Source of the DNA: Beijerinckiaceae bacterium
Lineage (GTDB): Bacteria > Pseudomonadota > Alphaproteobacteria > Rhizobiales > Beijerinckiaceae
Direction of reading: 5' to 3'
DNA length: 64,000 bases
Assembly (NCBI GenBank): GCA_027531565.1
Contig: JAPZSB010000005.1
Span: 124,001 to 188,000, forward strand
The translations under genes and the position numbers were made by a program. The notes under the pieces were generated by a model. The model did no database searches. It was not told the origin of the DNA and was given only the letters and a program-made list of their open reading frames with translations. Below are positions 47,706 to 56,257 of this stretch, in pieces. Position 1 is the stretch's first letter. Every line of letters begins with the position of its first letter.

Positions 47706-48602
47706 ATGATCCGCATCGGCGCCAACCCTATCGGCTGGTCGAATGACGACCTTCAGCATATCGGCGGCGCCACGCCGCTGGAGACCTGCCTCGCCGAGGC
47801 CCGCGAGGCCGGCTTCGAAGGCATGGAACTGGGCCATAAATTCCCGCGCGAAGCCGCGGCGCTGAAAGCTGCGCTCGCGCCCTATGGCATGGCCTGCATC
47901 TCCGGCTGGTATTCCGCCGAATTGCTCCGCCGTGATGCCGCCGAGGAATTGCGCCATCTCCGCCCGCATCTCGATCTGCTCAAGGCCATGGGCTCGAATG
48001 TGCTGGTCTTTGCCGAGACATCGAACGCCATTCATGGCAACCGGGCCGTGCTGCTTTCGCGCCGTCCGCGCCTCGGGGCAGGGGAATGGACGCGATGGGG
48101 TGCACGCCTGACCGCCGTCGCCGAGGCGACCCTTCAGGAGGGCGTCCGGCTGGTCTACCACCACCATATGGGCACGATCGTCGAGGATGCCGAGGATATC
48201 TCGGCGCTGATGGCGCATACCGGCGAGGCGGTTCATCTGCTGCTCGATACCGGCCATGCGACCTGGGGCGGGGCTGACCCTGCCGAATTGGCCCGCACCT
48301 ACCGCCACCGCATCAGCCATGTCCATGCCAAGGATGTCCGCCGTGATGTCATGGAGCGTGCCCGCCGCGAGGACTGGAGCTTCCTCGATGCCATTCTCGG
48401 CCCGGGGGCCGAACTCGGGGTCTACACCGTTCCGGGGGACGGGATGGTCGATTACGAGGCCGTGTTCCGCGCGCTGCCGGGCTATTCCGGCTGGGTGGTG
48501 GTGGAGGCCGAGCAGGACCCCGAGAAAGCCCATCCGCTGACCTATGCGAAGAAGGGTGTCGCCCATCTCCGGGCCTGCCTGAAGGCTGCCGGACTGGCCT
48601 GA
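47706..48602 (+). CDS. iolE: Myo-inosose-2 dehydratase (IolE)
   Basis: This is a TIM-barrel dehydratase (298 aa) that converts scyllo-inosose to the trihydroxycyclohexane-dione used by IolD. Family marks: IGANPIGWSNDD at the start, GFEGMELGHKFP, YHHHMGTIVED, LLDTGHATWGG with metal-site Asp and His, and HVHAKDVR. ATG 47706 follows iolD by 19 bp with AGGGAAA upstream. Confidence 0.94.
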   Translation: MIRIGANPIGWSNDDLQHIGGATPLETCLAEAREAGFEGMELGHKFPREAAALKAALAPYGMACISGWYSAELLRRDAAEELRHLRPHLDLLKAMGSNVLVFAETSNAIHGNRAVLLSRRPRLGAGEWTRWGARLTAVAEATLQEGVRLVYHHHMGTIVEDAEDISALMAHTGEAVHLLLDTGHATWGGADPAELARTYRHRISHVHAKDVRRDVMERARREDWSFLDAILGPGAELGVYTVPGDGMVDYEAVFRALPGYSGWVVVEAEQDPEKAHPLTYAKKGVAHLRACLKAAGLA

Positions 48603-48613
48603 GGGAGAACGCC

Positions 48614-49423
48614 ATGCCGTCGCTGCTCATCAAGGCCGGCCCCGCCAATGACGGCGGTTATCGCCACCGTGTCACGCCCGCCTCGGCCGGCTGGACGTAT
48701 GTCGGCTTCGAGACGGCCCGGTTGGCCTCAGGCGAGGCCCTGTCCCGGCAGGAGCCGGGGCGCGAGACCTGCCTCGTCCTTCTGGCAGGCAAGGCCCGTG
48801 TCAGCGCGGGCGGCACGGATTTCGGCGTGATCGGCGGCCGTTCATCCCCGTTCGAGCCCGAGGTCTGGTCGTTCTACGTCCCCGCCGGGATGGAATGGCA
48901 GGCCATTGGGGAAGGCCCGTGCGAACTCGCGCTCTGTACCGCACCGGGCAGGCCCGGCCTCCCGGCGCGGGTGATCGCACCGGCCGATGTGGGCATGCTG
49001 ACCCGCGGCACGGGCAGCAATACCCGACATGTCCGGAACATCCTGCCGGAAACCGAGCCGGCCAACAGCCTGCTGGTGGTCGAGGTGATCACGCCTTCGG
49101 GCAACTGGTCGAGCTACCCGCCGCACAAGCATGATACGGACAATCTCCCCGCGGAATCCCTTCTGGAAGAGACCTATTACCACCGGTTCAACCCGCCGCA
49201 GGGCTTCGGCTTCCAGCGTGTCTATACCGATGACCGCAGCCTCGACGAGACGATGACGATCGGCGATCGCGATATCGTGCTGGTGCCGCGCGGCTACCAT
49301 CCGGTCGGGGCGGCGCATGGCTATGATCTCTATTATCTCAACGTCATGGCCGGTCCGAAGCGGATCTGGAAATTCCACAACGATCCGGCGCATGAATGGA
49401 TGCTGGCCCCGAAGGCCGGCTGA
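48614..49423 (+). CDS. iolB: 5-deoxy-glucuronate isomerase (IolB)
   Basis: This is a cupin-fold isomerase (269 aa) that turns 5-deoxyglucuronate into 5-dehydro-2-deoxygluconate, the IolC substrate. The metal-binding cupin is seen in SSYPPHKHDTDNLPAESLLEE (in two parts), FQRVYTDDRSLDE and VPRGYHPVGAAHGYDLYYLNVMAG (in parts). It is last in the iol operon, 11 bp after iolE. The next gene is convergent, 9 bp away. iolA (malonate-semialdehyde dehydrogenase) is not in the window. Confidence 0.94.
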   Translation: MPSLLIKAGPANDGGYRHRVTPASAGWTYVGFETARLASGEALSRQEPGRETCLVLLAGKARVSAGGTDFGVIGGRSSPFEPEVWSFYVPAGMEWQAIGEGPCELALCTAPGRPGLPARVIAPADVGMLTRGTGSNTRHVRNILPETEPANSLLVVEVITPSGNWSSYPPHKHDTDNLPAESLLEETYYHRFNPPQGFGFQRVYTDDRSLDETMTIGDRDIVLVPRGYHPVGAAHGYDLYYLNVMAGPKRIWKFHNDPAHEWMLAPKAG

Positions 49424-49432
49424 AGGCCGGGT

Positions 49433-50527
49433 TCAGCCCGGGAAGAACAGCGCCCGTCCGTGATCGAGCAGGACCTGCACCTCCGTGCCGGCCGGGAGCA
49501 GCACCGCGCCCGCCTGATGTGGCACATCGACCAGCACCTCGTCCTCGCCGATCCGGATGCCATAGCGCAAGGCCGCGCCGAGGAACTCCGAGTGGATGAC
49601 CGTTCCGGGCAGGGCGGTCAGCCCGGCTTCCGCCGCCGTGCCTTCGCCGGCCAGCCGGGCATTCTGTGGGCGGAACACCACGCGGGCCGGGCCTTCCGGG
49701 CTGCCGGCGGGAGCCGGCATGGCGTTGCCGTCGCGCAGGCTGAACACCCCGCCCGCCTGCGTGCCCTGCAGGATGTTCGCCGTCCCGAGGAACCCGGCGA
49801 CGAACAGGTCGGCCGGGCGGTCATACAGCGCCATCGGCGTGCCGACCTGCAGGACGCGACCCTCGTTCATCACGGCGATCCGGTCACAGATCGTGTTGGC
49901 CTCCTCCTGGTCATGCGTCACGAAAATCGTCGTGATGCCGAGGCTCTGCTGGAGGTCGCGCAATTCCCGCCGCACCTGCACGCGCATCCGCGCATCGAGG
50001 TTGGAGAGCGGTTCATCCAGCAGCAGGATCTTGGGCCGGATCGCGATCGTGCGGGCGAGGGCGACACGCTGTTGCTGCCCGCCGGAAAGCTGTGATGGCC
50101 GGCGGTCCTTCAGATGGCGGAGATTGACGAGATCCAGCGCCTGATCGACGCGGTTGACGATCTCGTCCCGCGGGAGGCGGCGTTCCTCGAGCCCGAAGGC
50201 GACATTCTTCGCCACGCTCATATGCGGCCAGAGCGCATAGGACTGGAACACCATGCCGACATCGCGCTTCCAGGGCGGCAGGGTGGAAATATCGGTCCCG
50301 CCGACAATCACCTGCCCGGTCTGGGCGTTGTTGAACCCGGCGATCAGGCGCAGCAGGGTCGTCTTGCCGCAGCCGGACGGGCCGAGAAAGGCGAAGAACT
50401 CGCCCGGATGGATCGTCAGGCTGACATCCTTGAGGACATGGGTCCGGCCATAGGACAGGTTGACGCCGCTGACCTCGATCCCCGAGGCCGCGCGGCGGAT
50501 GGCTTCACCAAGCTGGTTGCTGGACAT
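49433..50527 (-). CDS. ABC transporter ATP-binding protein (FbpC/PotA type)
   Basis: This is the ATPase (364 aa) of the second FbpABC-type importer. Walker A GPSGCGKT (about residues 50-57), FQSYALWPHMSV, signature LSGGQQQRV, Walker B LLLDEPLSNLDAR, H-loop FVTHDQEE, and a C-terminal TOBE domain. ATG 50527 has AGGAGA upstream; open sequence beyond it overlaps the permease in another frame. It is last in the order binding protein-permease-ATPase and convergent with iolB. Confidence 0.92.
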   Translation of the reverse strand: MSSNQLGEAIRRAASGIEVSGVNLSYGRTHVLKDVSLTIHPGEFFAFLGPSGCGKTTLLRLIAGFNNAQTGQVIVGGTDISTLPPWKRDVGMVFQSYALWPHMSVAKNVAFGLEERRLPRDEIVNRVDQALDLVNLRHLKDRRPSQLSGGQQQRVALARTIAIRPKILLLDEPLSNLDARMRVQVRRELRDLQQSLGITTIFVTHDQEEANTICDRIAVMNEGRVLQVGTPMALYDRPADLFVAGFLGTANILQGTQAGGVFSLRDGNAMPAPAGSPEGPARVVFRPQNARLAGEGTAAEAGLTALPGTVIHSEFLGAALRYGIRIGEDEVLVDVPHQAGAVLLPAGTEVQVLLDHGRALFFPG

Positions 50528-50550
50528 GGGATTCTCCTGCGGCCGCCTGT

Positions 50551-52260
50551 TCAGCCGCCGGCCTTGGCGCGACGGTCGCGCTCGGCCAGGCTCTGCGACA
50601 GATAGGTGGAAATCCCCACGATCAGCACGGCGATGATGCCGAGCGCCGCGCCGGCACCGCGGCCGGCAGGGGATTGCATGAACACGTAGAGCCCGTAGGC
50701 GAGGGGGGCATCGGCCGTGTTCTGGACCAGCATCATGGTCGCCGAAAGCTCGACCGCCGCCGTGGCAAAGCTGGTGACGAAGCCGGCCAGCAGCCCGCCC
50801 GTCATCAGCGGCATCACGATCCGGCGGATCGTGCTCGATTTGGTGGCGCCGAGATTCTCGGCCGCCTCTTCCAGCGAGACGCTGATCTGCTGCATCGCTG
50901 CCATGCAGGCCCTGAGCGCATAGGGCAGTCGCCGTACGGCGAGCGCGATCACGATGATGATCCAGAAGCTTGTCAGCGGCTGCCCGCCGGGCAGGGGGAT
51001 GCCGAAATAGGTGCGGAGATAGCCGATGCCGAGCACCACGCCCGGTACCGCAAGCGCGGCACTGGCGACGTAATCCAGCCATTCCCGGCCGGGAATACGT
51101 GTGCGCAGGACGATATAGGAGATCGCCGTGCCGATACCGATCCCGATCAGCCCCGCCAGCGTGGCATAGAGCAGCGTGTTCCAGATGAACTGCCCGCTTT
51201 CGGCCAGCACGCGGCTGTAATGGGCGAGCGTATAACCGTCCGGCAGCGGCGAGAACGACCAGATCGTGGCGATCGACAGCAGGAACAGGCCGATATGGGG
51301 CGCCAGAACCAGCGCCAGGATGAGGAGGATGACGCCATAGGCCATCACCGCATCGAGCGGCCTCAGCGGGCGTTTTGACAGCCCGCCACCGCCGCGCTGG
51401 ACCGTGGCATAATCCCGCCCGCGCGTCGCCTGCGTGGCGATGAACAGCGACAGGATCGAGAAGACGATCAGCACCACGGAAATGACATAGCCCATGGGAT
51501 CGTTGAGCCCGACGGAGGTGATCCGCAGATAGGCCTGCGGGGCGAGCATGTCCTTCACATTGAGGAGCAGCGGCGTCGCGAGATCATCGAATACCTTGAT
51601 GAAGACGAGGCTTGCCCCGGCAATGTAGCCCGGCATGGCCAGCGGAAAGACGATCCGGCGGAACAGCCGGAAACCGGACGCGCCGAGATTCTGGGCGGCC
51701 TCCTCCATGGAGCGGTCGATATTCCGCAGCGAGGCCGTCAGATTGATCAGGATGAACGGGAAATAATGCACGCTCTGGACGAAGATCACGCCGTTCAGCC
51801 CGTCCATGAAGGGCAGCTTGAAGGCGAACCATTCATCGAGCAGCAGGTTGATCGAGCCGTTCTGGCCGAAGAGAAGCTGCATCGCGATGGCGCCGGCAAA
51901 GGGCGGCATGATCAACGGGATGACGCCGAGCGTCTGGATGATCGCCGCGCCGCGGAACTCGAACCGGGTCGTGAAATACGCCAGCGGCAGGGCAAGGAGT
52001 GTCGCCCAGACCACCGACATGCCGGAGACATAGAGCGAATTCGCAAAGGAACGCAGGAACAGCTCGTTCCGTGCGAAATCCGCGAAATTCACCAGCGTCA
52101 GCGCGCCGGTATTCGGATCCTGGAAGGCCACGAGGATGACCATCGCGACCGGGATGACGAGAAACAGGCCAAGGAAGGCGGCGATTCCGAGAATCGTGAG
52201 CCATTGGCCGGGCGTGGCCAGCGCCATGCGCGGGGCGGGCAGCGAGCGGGCGGCCTGCAT
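50551..52260 (-). CDS. ABC transporter permease, two-domain FbpB type
   Basis: This inner-membrane permease (569 aa) has two transport domains of about six helices each. EAA-type loops read SMEEAAQNLGASGFRLF and SLEEAAENLGATKSSTI. The first helix (LTILGIAAFLGLFLVIPVAM) starts near residue 22. An AGGA lies 7-10 bp before the ATG. It has the usual length for FbpB-like fused permeases, unlike the 732-aa protein at 37012. It lies between the receptor and ATPase genes. Confidence 0.92.
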   Translation of the reverse strand: MQAARSLPAPRMALATPGQWLTILGIAAFLGLFLVIPVAMVILVAFQDPNTGALTLVNFADFARNELFLRSFANSLYVSGMSVVWATLLALPLAYFTTRFEFRGAAIIQTLGVIPLIMPPFAGAIAMQLLFGQNGSINLLLDEWFAFKLPFMDGLNGVIFVQSVHYFPFILINLTASLRNIDRSMEEAAQNLGASGFRLFRRIVFPLAMPGYIAGASLVFIKVFDDLATPLLLNVKDMLAPQAYLRITSVGLNDPMGYVISVVLIVFSILSLFIATQATRGRDYATVQRGGGGLSKRPLRPLDAVMAYGVILLILALVLAPHIGLFLLSIATIWSFSPLPDGYTLAHYSRVLAESGQFIWNTLLYATLAGLIGIGIGTAISYIVLRTRIPGREWLDYVASAALAVPGVVLGIGYLRTYFGIPLPGGQPLTSFWIIIVIALAVRRLPYALRACMAAMQQISVSLEEAAENLGATKSSTIRRIVMPLMTGGLLAGFVTSFATAAVELSATMMLVQNTADAPLAYGLYVFMQSPAGRGAGAALGIIAVLIVGISTYLSQSLAERDRRAKAGG

Positions 52261-52322
52261 GCGGCGATCCTTTCAGGGAGGCAGGGGAAAGCCGGGCCCG
52301 TTGCCGGGCCCGGCCATGCCGG

Positions 52323-53654
52323 TCAGCGCGACTGCGCGACGGCCTGTTCCGCAAGCGTCTTTGCCTTGGCGTAGTTCTCCTTGGCGAAAGCCGCCCAGCG
52401 CTGCTCGAACTCGGCGCGGCGGGTCTTGGCATCCGCCCCGCCCCGGAAGGCGCCGACAATCTGCGGATCCTTGCTGGCCTGCTCTTCCGTGATCGGCATC
52501 GCCGCGATCAGCTTGCGCGCCTCGGCGAGGGCGGTACGGGCCGGGGCCGAATCCTTCTTCGCGAGGTTGGCCTCCGCTTCGTGCAGCATCTTGGTGATGG
52601 CCTTGAGGTCGTTCAGGTGGAACGAGATCAGTTGGTCGAAGAGCGTATCGACCACCGCCGTCCGCCCTTCGGAGCGATCGACGTCGAACGTCATCATCGC
52701 CTTGAAATTCGCGTCCTTGAACGGGTTGGGGAACCCGGCCGGCGCCTTGGCATAGACTTCCGGGTTGACGGGGAGGCGGCGGATCGTCGGCTCGAGCAGC
52801 ACCTCCTGCCCCGCCGGCGAGAGGATGAACTCGATGAACGCTTCCGCCCCGGCCCGGTTGGGCGCGCCGGCGATGATCGCCACATTTGCCGGCACAACGG
52901 TGGTCACGCTCGGATAGGCGAACTTGACCGGGAACCCGGCTCCCTGCGCGGAAAAGGCAAAGAAGTCGATTACGATGCCGATGCCGACCTGCCCGGAATT
53001 GACCGCATCCGGCACGCCGAAGGAGCGCTCGGCGATCTGGTTGAAATTGCCGGCCATGGCCTTGATCGTGCCCCAGCCCTTGTCCCAGCCTTCGCCCTGC
53101 AGGATCGTCTCGATCGTCAGATGGGTCGTTCCTGAACGCGCCGGCGAGGCAATCGAGACGTGGTTGTGATAGGCCGCCTTGGTCAGGTCGCTCCACTCTT
53201 TCGGTTCGGGAATCCGGTTCGCGCGGAGATAGCGCTCGTTCCACATGATTCCGTAGCCCGAAGCCGCGAAGCCGAAATAGGCGCCGTCCCTGTCATTGAT
53301 CGGATAGGCGCCGACCTTTTCCGGAATGCCCTTGGCCTTGGGCTGGTAGGTCTGGAGGAGCTTCTTGTTCTTCAGCACCTCGAACGCATCCGGCGCGGAG
53401 GCCCAGAACAGGTCACTCTGAGGGTTGGACCGGGTTTCCTCGATGAATTTCACGCCCGCATTGGTATTGCGGTTCTGGACCTCGAGGGTCAGGCCGGGAT
53501 TCGCCTTCTCGAACGCCTTCTTGATCGGGTCGGTCACGTCCTTCGAGAAGGACGTCACGACGGTCACCTTGCCCTGCTGCGCCATGGCCGGCGCGCCGAA
53601 CGTGATGGCGGCCGAAAGCGCGAGCGTGGCCATCAGGACCCTGCGGTTCTGCAT
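52323..53654 (-). CDS. ABC transporter substrate-binding protein (FbpA-like) with C-terminal extension
   Basis: This is a periplasmic receptor (443 aa). The start at ATG 53654 gives a signal peptide MQNRRVLMATLALSAA with cleavage near PAMAQQ. The core (about residues 25-330) has VTVVTSFSKDVTDPIKKAF, GFAASGYGIMWNERY and the RSGTTHLT and FSAQGAGFP segments of the class. About 100 further residues form a charged, helical, Ala/Lys/Glu-rich tail (MLHEAEANLAKKD to the C-terminus) not usual for this family. The ligand is unknown; the position beside iol genes suggests a phosphorylated polyol or glycerophosphodiester. Confidence 0.88.
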   Translation of the reverse strand: MQNRRVLMATLALSAAITFGAPAMAQQGKVTVVTSFSKDVTDPIKKAFEKANPGLTLEVQNRNTNAGVKFIEETRSNPQSDLFWASAPDAFEVLKNKKLLQTYQPKAKGIPEKVGAYPINDRDGAYFGFAASGYGIMWNERYLRANRIPEPKEWSDLTKAAYHNHVSIASPARSGTTHLTIETILQGEGWDKGWGTIKAMAGNFNQIAERSFGVPDAVNSGQVGIGIVIDFFAFSAQGAGFPVKFAYPSVTTVVPANVAIIAGAPNRAGAEAFIEFILSPAGQEVLLEPTIRRLPVNPEVYAKAPAGFPNPFKDANFKAMMTFDVDRSEGRTAVVDTLFDQLISFHLNDLKAITKMLHEAEANLAKKDSAPARTALAEARKLIAAMPITEEQASKDPQIVGAFRGGADAKTRRAEFEQRWAAFAKENYAKAKTLAEQAVAQSR

Positions 53655-53718
53655 GTTCTCTGTCTCCCTGAACGTTTCCTCCGCCCTTGCTGCAGGCGGT
53701 TCCCGCCAGTCTGGCATA

Positions 53719-53736
53719 GAGACGGCTAACTGTCTC
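53719..53736. promoter_or_regulatory. Inverted repeat GAGAC-N8-GTCTC upstream of the second FbpABC-type operon
   Basis: This is a perfect 5-bp inverted repeat in the 221-bp spacer between the divergent binding-protein and alcohol-dehydrogenase genes, 65 bp from the binding-protein start. It is a possible regulator site. The GGAA-N6-TTCC motif was not seen in this spacer. Confidence 0.28.
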
Positions 53737-53875
53737 CTGAGAAGACATACTGAGCCTGCGTCAATGCAGCCTGTTCACAAGTCCGGCGGGTGTGCTTCCG
53801 CGGTTGCGCGTGGCGCTCAGGGTTGACTTGGCCCGCCGCACCGGAAACCCTCGCGTTCACATCAAGGAGAATCCC

Positions 53876-55003
53876 ATGAAAACCCGCGCCGCTGTCGCCT
53901 GGGAGGCCAAGGCGCCTCTCACCATCGAAACCATCGAGATCGCCGGCCCGAAGCCCGGCGAGGTTCTGGTGGAGATCATGGCGACGGGCGTCTGCCACAC
54001 GGATGCGTACACGCTGTCCGGTCTTGATTCCGAAGGGAAATTCCCGGCCATCCTCGGGCATGAGGGGGCAGGCATCGTCCGCGAGGTCGGTGCCGGCGTG
54101 ACAAGCGTCCGCCCGGGCGACCATGTCATCCCGCTCTACACACCCGAATGTCGCGGCTGCAAGACCTGCCTGTCGCAGCGCTCGAATCTCTGCACGGCGA
54201 TCCGCGCCACGCAGGGTCAGGGGCTGATGCCGGACGGCACCTCGCGCTTCTCCTGCGAGCCGGTCGGGCCGCGGCCGGGCGAGATTTTCCATTACATGGG
54301 CTGCTCGACCTTCTCGAATTTCACCGTCCTGCCGGAGATCGCCGTCGCGAAGGTCCGCGAGGACGCGCCGTTCGACAAGATCTGCTATATCGGCTGCGGT
54401 GTGACCACGGGCATCGGCGCGGTGATCTACACGGCAAAGGTCTGGCCGGGCGCGAATGTCGTCGTCTTCGGGCTTGGTGGCATCGGCCTGAATGTCATCC
54501 AGGCCGCCCGGATGGTGGGGGCCGACAGGATCATCGGTGTCGATCTCAACCCCGCCAAGGCGGTGATGGCGCGGAAATTCGGCATGACCGACTTCGTGAA
54601 CCCGGATGAGGTCGGCCGAGACAAGGTTGTCCAGGCGATTGTCGACCTGACGGGCGGCGGGGCGGATTTCTCGTTCGAGTGCATCGGCAATACCACGACG
54701 ATGCGGCAGGCGCTGGAATGCTGCCATCGCGGCTGGGGCGAGAGCATCATCATCGGCGTGGCGCCTTCGGGGGCGGAAATTGCCACGCGGCCCTTCCAGC
54801 TCGTGACCGGAAGAGTATGGAAAGGCTCGGCTTTCGGCGGTGCGCGCGGCCGGACCGACGTGCCGAAAATCGTGGACTGGTACATGGAGGGGAAGATCAA
54901 TATCGATGATCTGATCACCCACACCATGCCGCTGGACGAGATCAACCATGCCTTCGACCTGATGCATGAGGGCAAGAGCATCCGGTCGGTCGTGGTGTTC
55001 TGA
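53876..55003 (+). CDS. frmA: S-(hydroxymethyl)glutathione dehydrogenase / class III alcohol dehydrogenase
   Basis: This is a zinc alcohol dehydrogenase (375 aa) that oxidises the formaldehyde-glutathione adduct. The catalytic zinc site is [12 protein letters not shown] and GHEGAG. The structural zinc uses the four cysteines of [15 protein letters not shown]. The Rossmann motif is [11 protein letters not shown]. The class III mark is the Arg-containing segment near [18 protein letters not shown] 53876 has AAGGAGA upstream. It stands alone. Formaldehyde would arise if the flavoproteins at 12547-15020 demethylate N-methyl amines, but that link is inference. It ends 5 bp from the convergent dinB. 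Confidence 0.95.
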   Translation: MKTRAAVAWEAKAPLTIETIEIAGPKPGEVLVEIMATGVCHTDAYTLSGLDSEGKFPAILGHEGAGIVREVGAGVTSVRPGDHVIPLYTPECRGCKTCLSQRSNLCTAIRATQGQGLMPDGTSRFSCEPVGPRPGEIFHYMGCSTFSNFTVLPEIAVAKVREDAPFDKICYIGCGVTTGIGAVIYTAKVWPGANVVVFGLGGIGLNVIQAARMVGADRIIGVDLNPAKAVMARKFGMTDFVNPDEVGRDKVVQAIVDLTGGGADFSFECIGNTTTMRQALECCHRGWGESIIIGVAPSGAEIATRPFQLVTGRVWKGSAFGGARGRTDVPKIVDWYMEGKINIDDLITHTMPLDEINHAFDLMHEGKSIRSVVVF

Positions 55004-55008
55004 ACCGT

Positions 55009-56151
55009 TCAGGATCCGTTGCCGAACAGGTCGAACTGGCGGATTTCCGGTTCCTCGGCCACGGCGTCGAAGGACGAGAGGGTCACGCCCAGCAGCCGGA
55101 TATCCTTGGCCAGCGGGAAGAGCGGGCCGAGGAGCTGGACAACCGTTTCGTCCAGCGCGACAAGCGAAGCGAGCGGCTGGGCGAAAGTCCGGCTGCGGGT
55201 GATGAGCTGGAAATCGGTGAACTTCACCTTCAGCGTCACGGTCCGGGCCTTCAGCTGGTGCCGTTCACAATGGCTCCAGACCTTGGCCATCAGGGGGCGC
55301 AGCCCCTCATGGGCGCCGGCGAAGTCGATGATATCGCTGGAGAATGTATCCTCGGCTCCGACCGATTTCCGTACCCGCTCCGGCCGGACGGGGCGATGGT
55401 CGATCCCGCGGGACAGCCAGTAATAATAGGGCCCGGACTTGCCGAACCTGTCCTGCAGGAAGGCAAGCGTCCGGTCCTTCAGATCCGCGCCCGTGCGGAT
55501 GCCGAGCCTGTTCATCTTCGCCTCGGTTGCCGGGCCGATGCCATGGAACTTCCCGATCGGCAGGGCTTCCACGAAGGCCGGGCCGGCCTGCGGCGGAATG
55601 ACGAACTGGCCGTCGGGCTTGCGCTGCCCCGACGCCATCTTGGCGAGGAACTTGTTGTAGCTGATGCCGGCCGAGGCCGTCAGTCCGGTTTCCTCGCGGA
55701 TGCGGGCGCGGATCCGGGCCGCGACCTCGGTCGCAAGAGCAATGCCTGCGAGATTCTCGGTCACGTCGAGATAGGCCTCGTCAAGCGAGAGGGGCTCGAT
55801 CAGCGGCGTAAACGCCGAGAATATCTCGTGAATCTGGTTCGAGACGGCGCGGTAGGTCTCGAAGCGCGGCCGCACGAAGATCAGTTCCGGGCATTTCCGC
55901 AACGCCGTTACCGAGGGCATGGCGGAATGAACGTCGAAGCGGCGCGCCTCGTAGCTCGCGGCGGCAACGACGCCGCGCTTGGCGCCGAACCCCACGGCGA
56001 CCGGCTTCCCGCGCAGCTCCGGGTTGTCACGCTGCTCGACGGAGGCATAGAAGGCATCCATGTCGACATGGATGATCTTGCGGATATCCTTGAAGGAATC
56101 CGTCCCGTTCAGAATCGGGGGGAGGGGCGTTTCGTTCATGCCCTGGGCCAT
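55009..56151 (-). CDS. dinB: DNA polymerase IV (Y-family translesion polymerase)
   Basis: This is an error-prone Y-family polymerase (380 aa) for lesion bypass. The catalytic carboxylates are in HVDMDAFYASVE and SLDEAYLDV. SYEARRFDVHSAMP, GISYNKFLAKMASG and the helix-hairpin-helix GIGPATEAKMNRLGI follow, then the little-finger domain. The C-terminus IRQFDLF fits a beta-clamp-binding motif. ATG 56151 is chosen because AGGAAG lies 5 bp upstream; a TTG at 56166 and ATG 56139 are alternatives. No LexA-like site was recognised upstream. Confidence 0.95.
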   Translation of the reverse strand: MAQGMNETPLPPILNGTDSFKDIRKIIHVDMDAFYASVEQRDNPELRGKPVAVGFGAKRGVVAAASYEARRFDVHSAMPSVTALRKCPELIFVRPRFETYRAVSNQIHEIFSAFTPLIEPLSLDEAYLDVTENLAGIALATEVAARIRARIREETGLTASAGISYNKFLAKMASGQRKPDGQFVIPPQAGPAFVEALPIGKFHGIGPATEAKMNRLGIRTGADLKDRTLAFLQDRFGKSGPYYYWLSRGIDHRPVRPERVRKSVGAEDTFSSDIIDFAGAHEGLRPLMAKVWSHCERHQLKARTVTLKVKFTDFQLITRSRTFAQPLASLVALDETVVQLLGPLFPLAKDIRLLGVTLSSFDAVAEEPEIRQFDLFGNGS

Positions 56152-56230
56152 GCCGTCTTCCTGCAACGGCCACGGATCCTAGCACGAACACCGTTCCTGA
56201 ACGAGCCTCTTGGCCCGTTCCGGCGCCTTT

Positions 56231-56249
56231 CCTGCCACATCCTGGCAGG
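56231..56249. terminator. Hairpin downstream of the flavin hydroxylase gene
   Basis: CCTGCCA and TGGCAGG form a perfect 7-bp stem with a 5-nt loop, 8 bp beyond the hydroxylase stop and 79 bp upstream of dinB. No T-run follows on the minus strand, so termination is only a guess. Confidence 0.3.
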
Positions 56250-56257
56250 AGCAGCCC

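Noticed and set aside
49427-49441. CCGGG-TTCAG-CCCGG hairpin between iolB and the convergent ATPase gene
   Set aside because: The stem is only 5 bp, has no T-run on either strand and overlaps the stop codon of the ATPase gene. It is too weak to call a bidirectional terminator.
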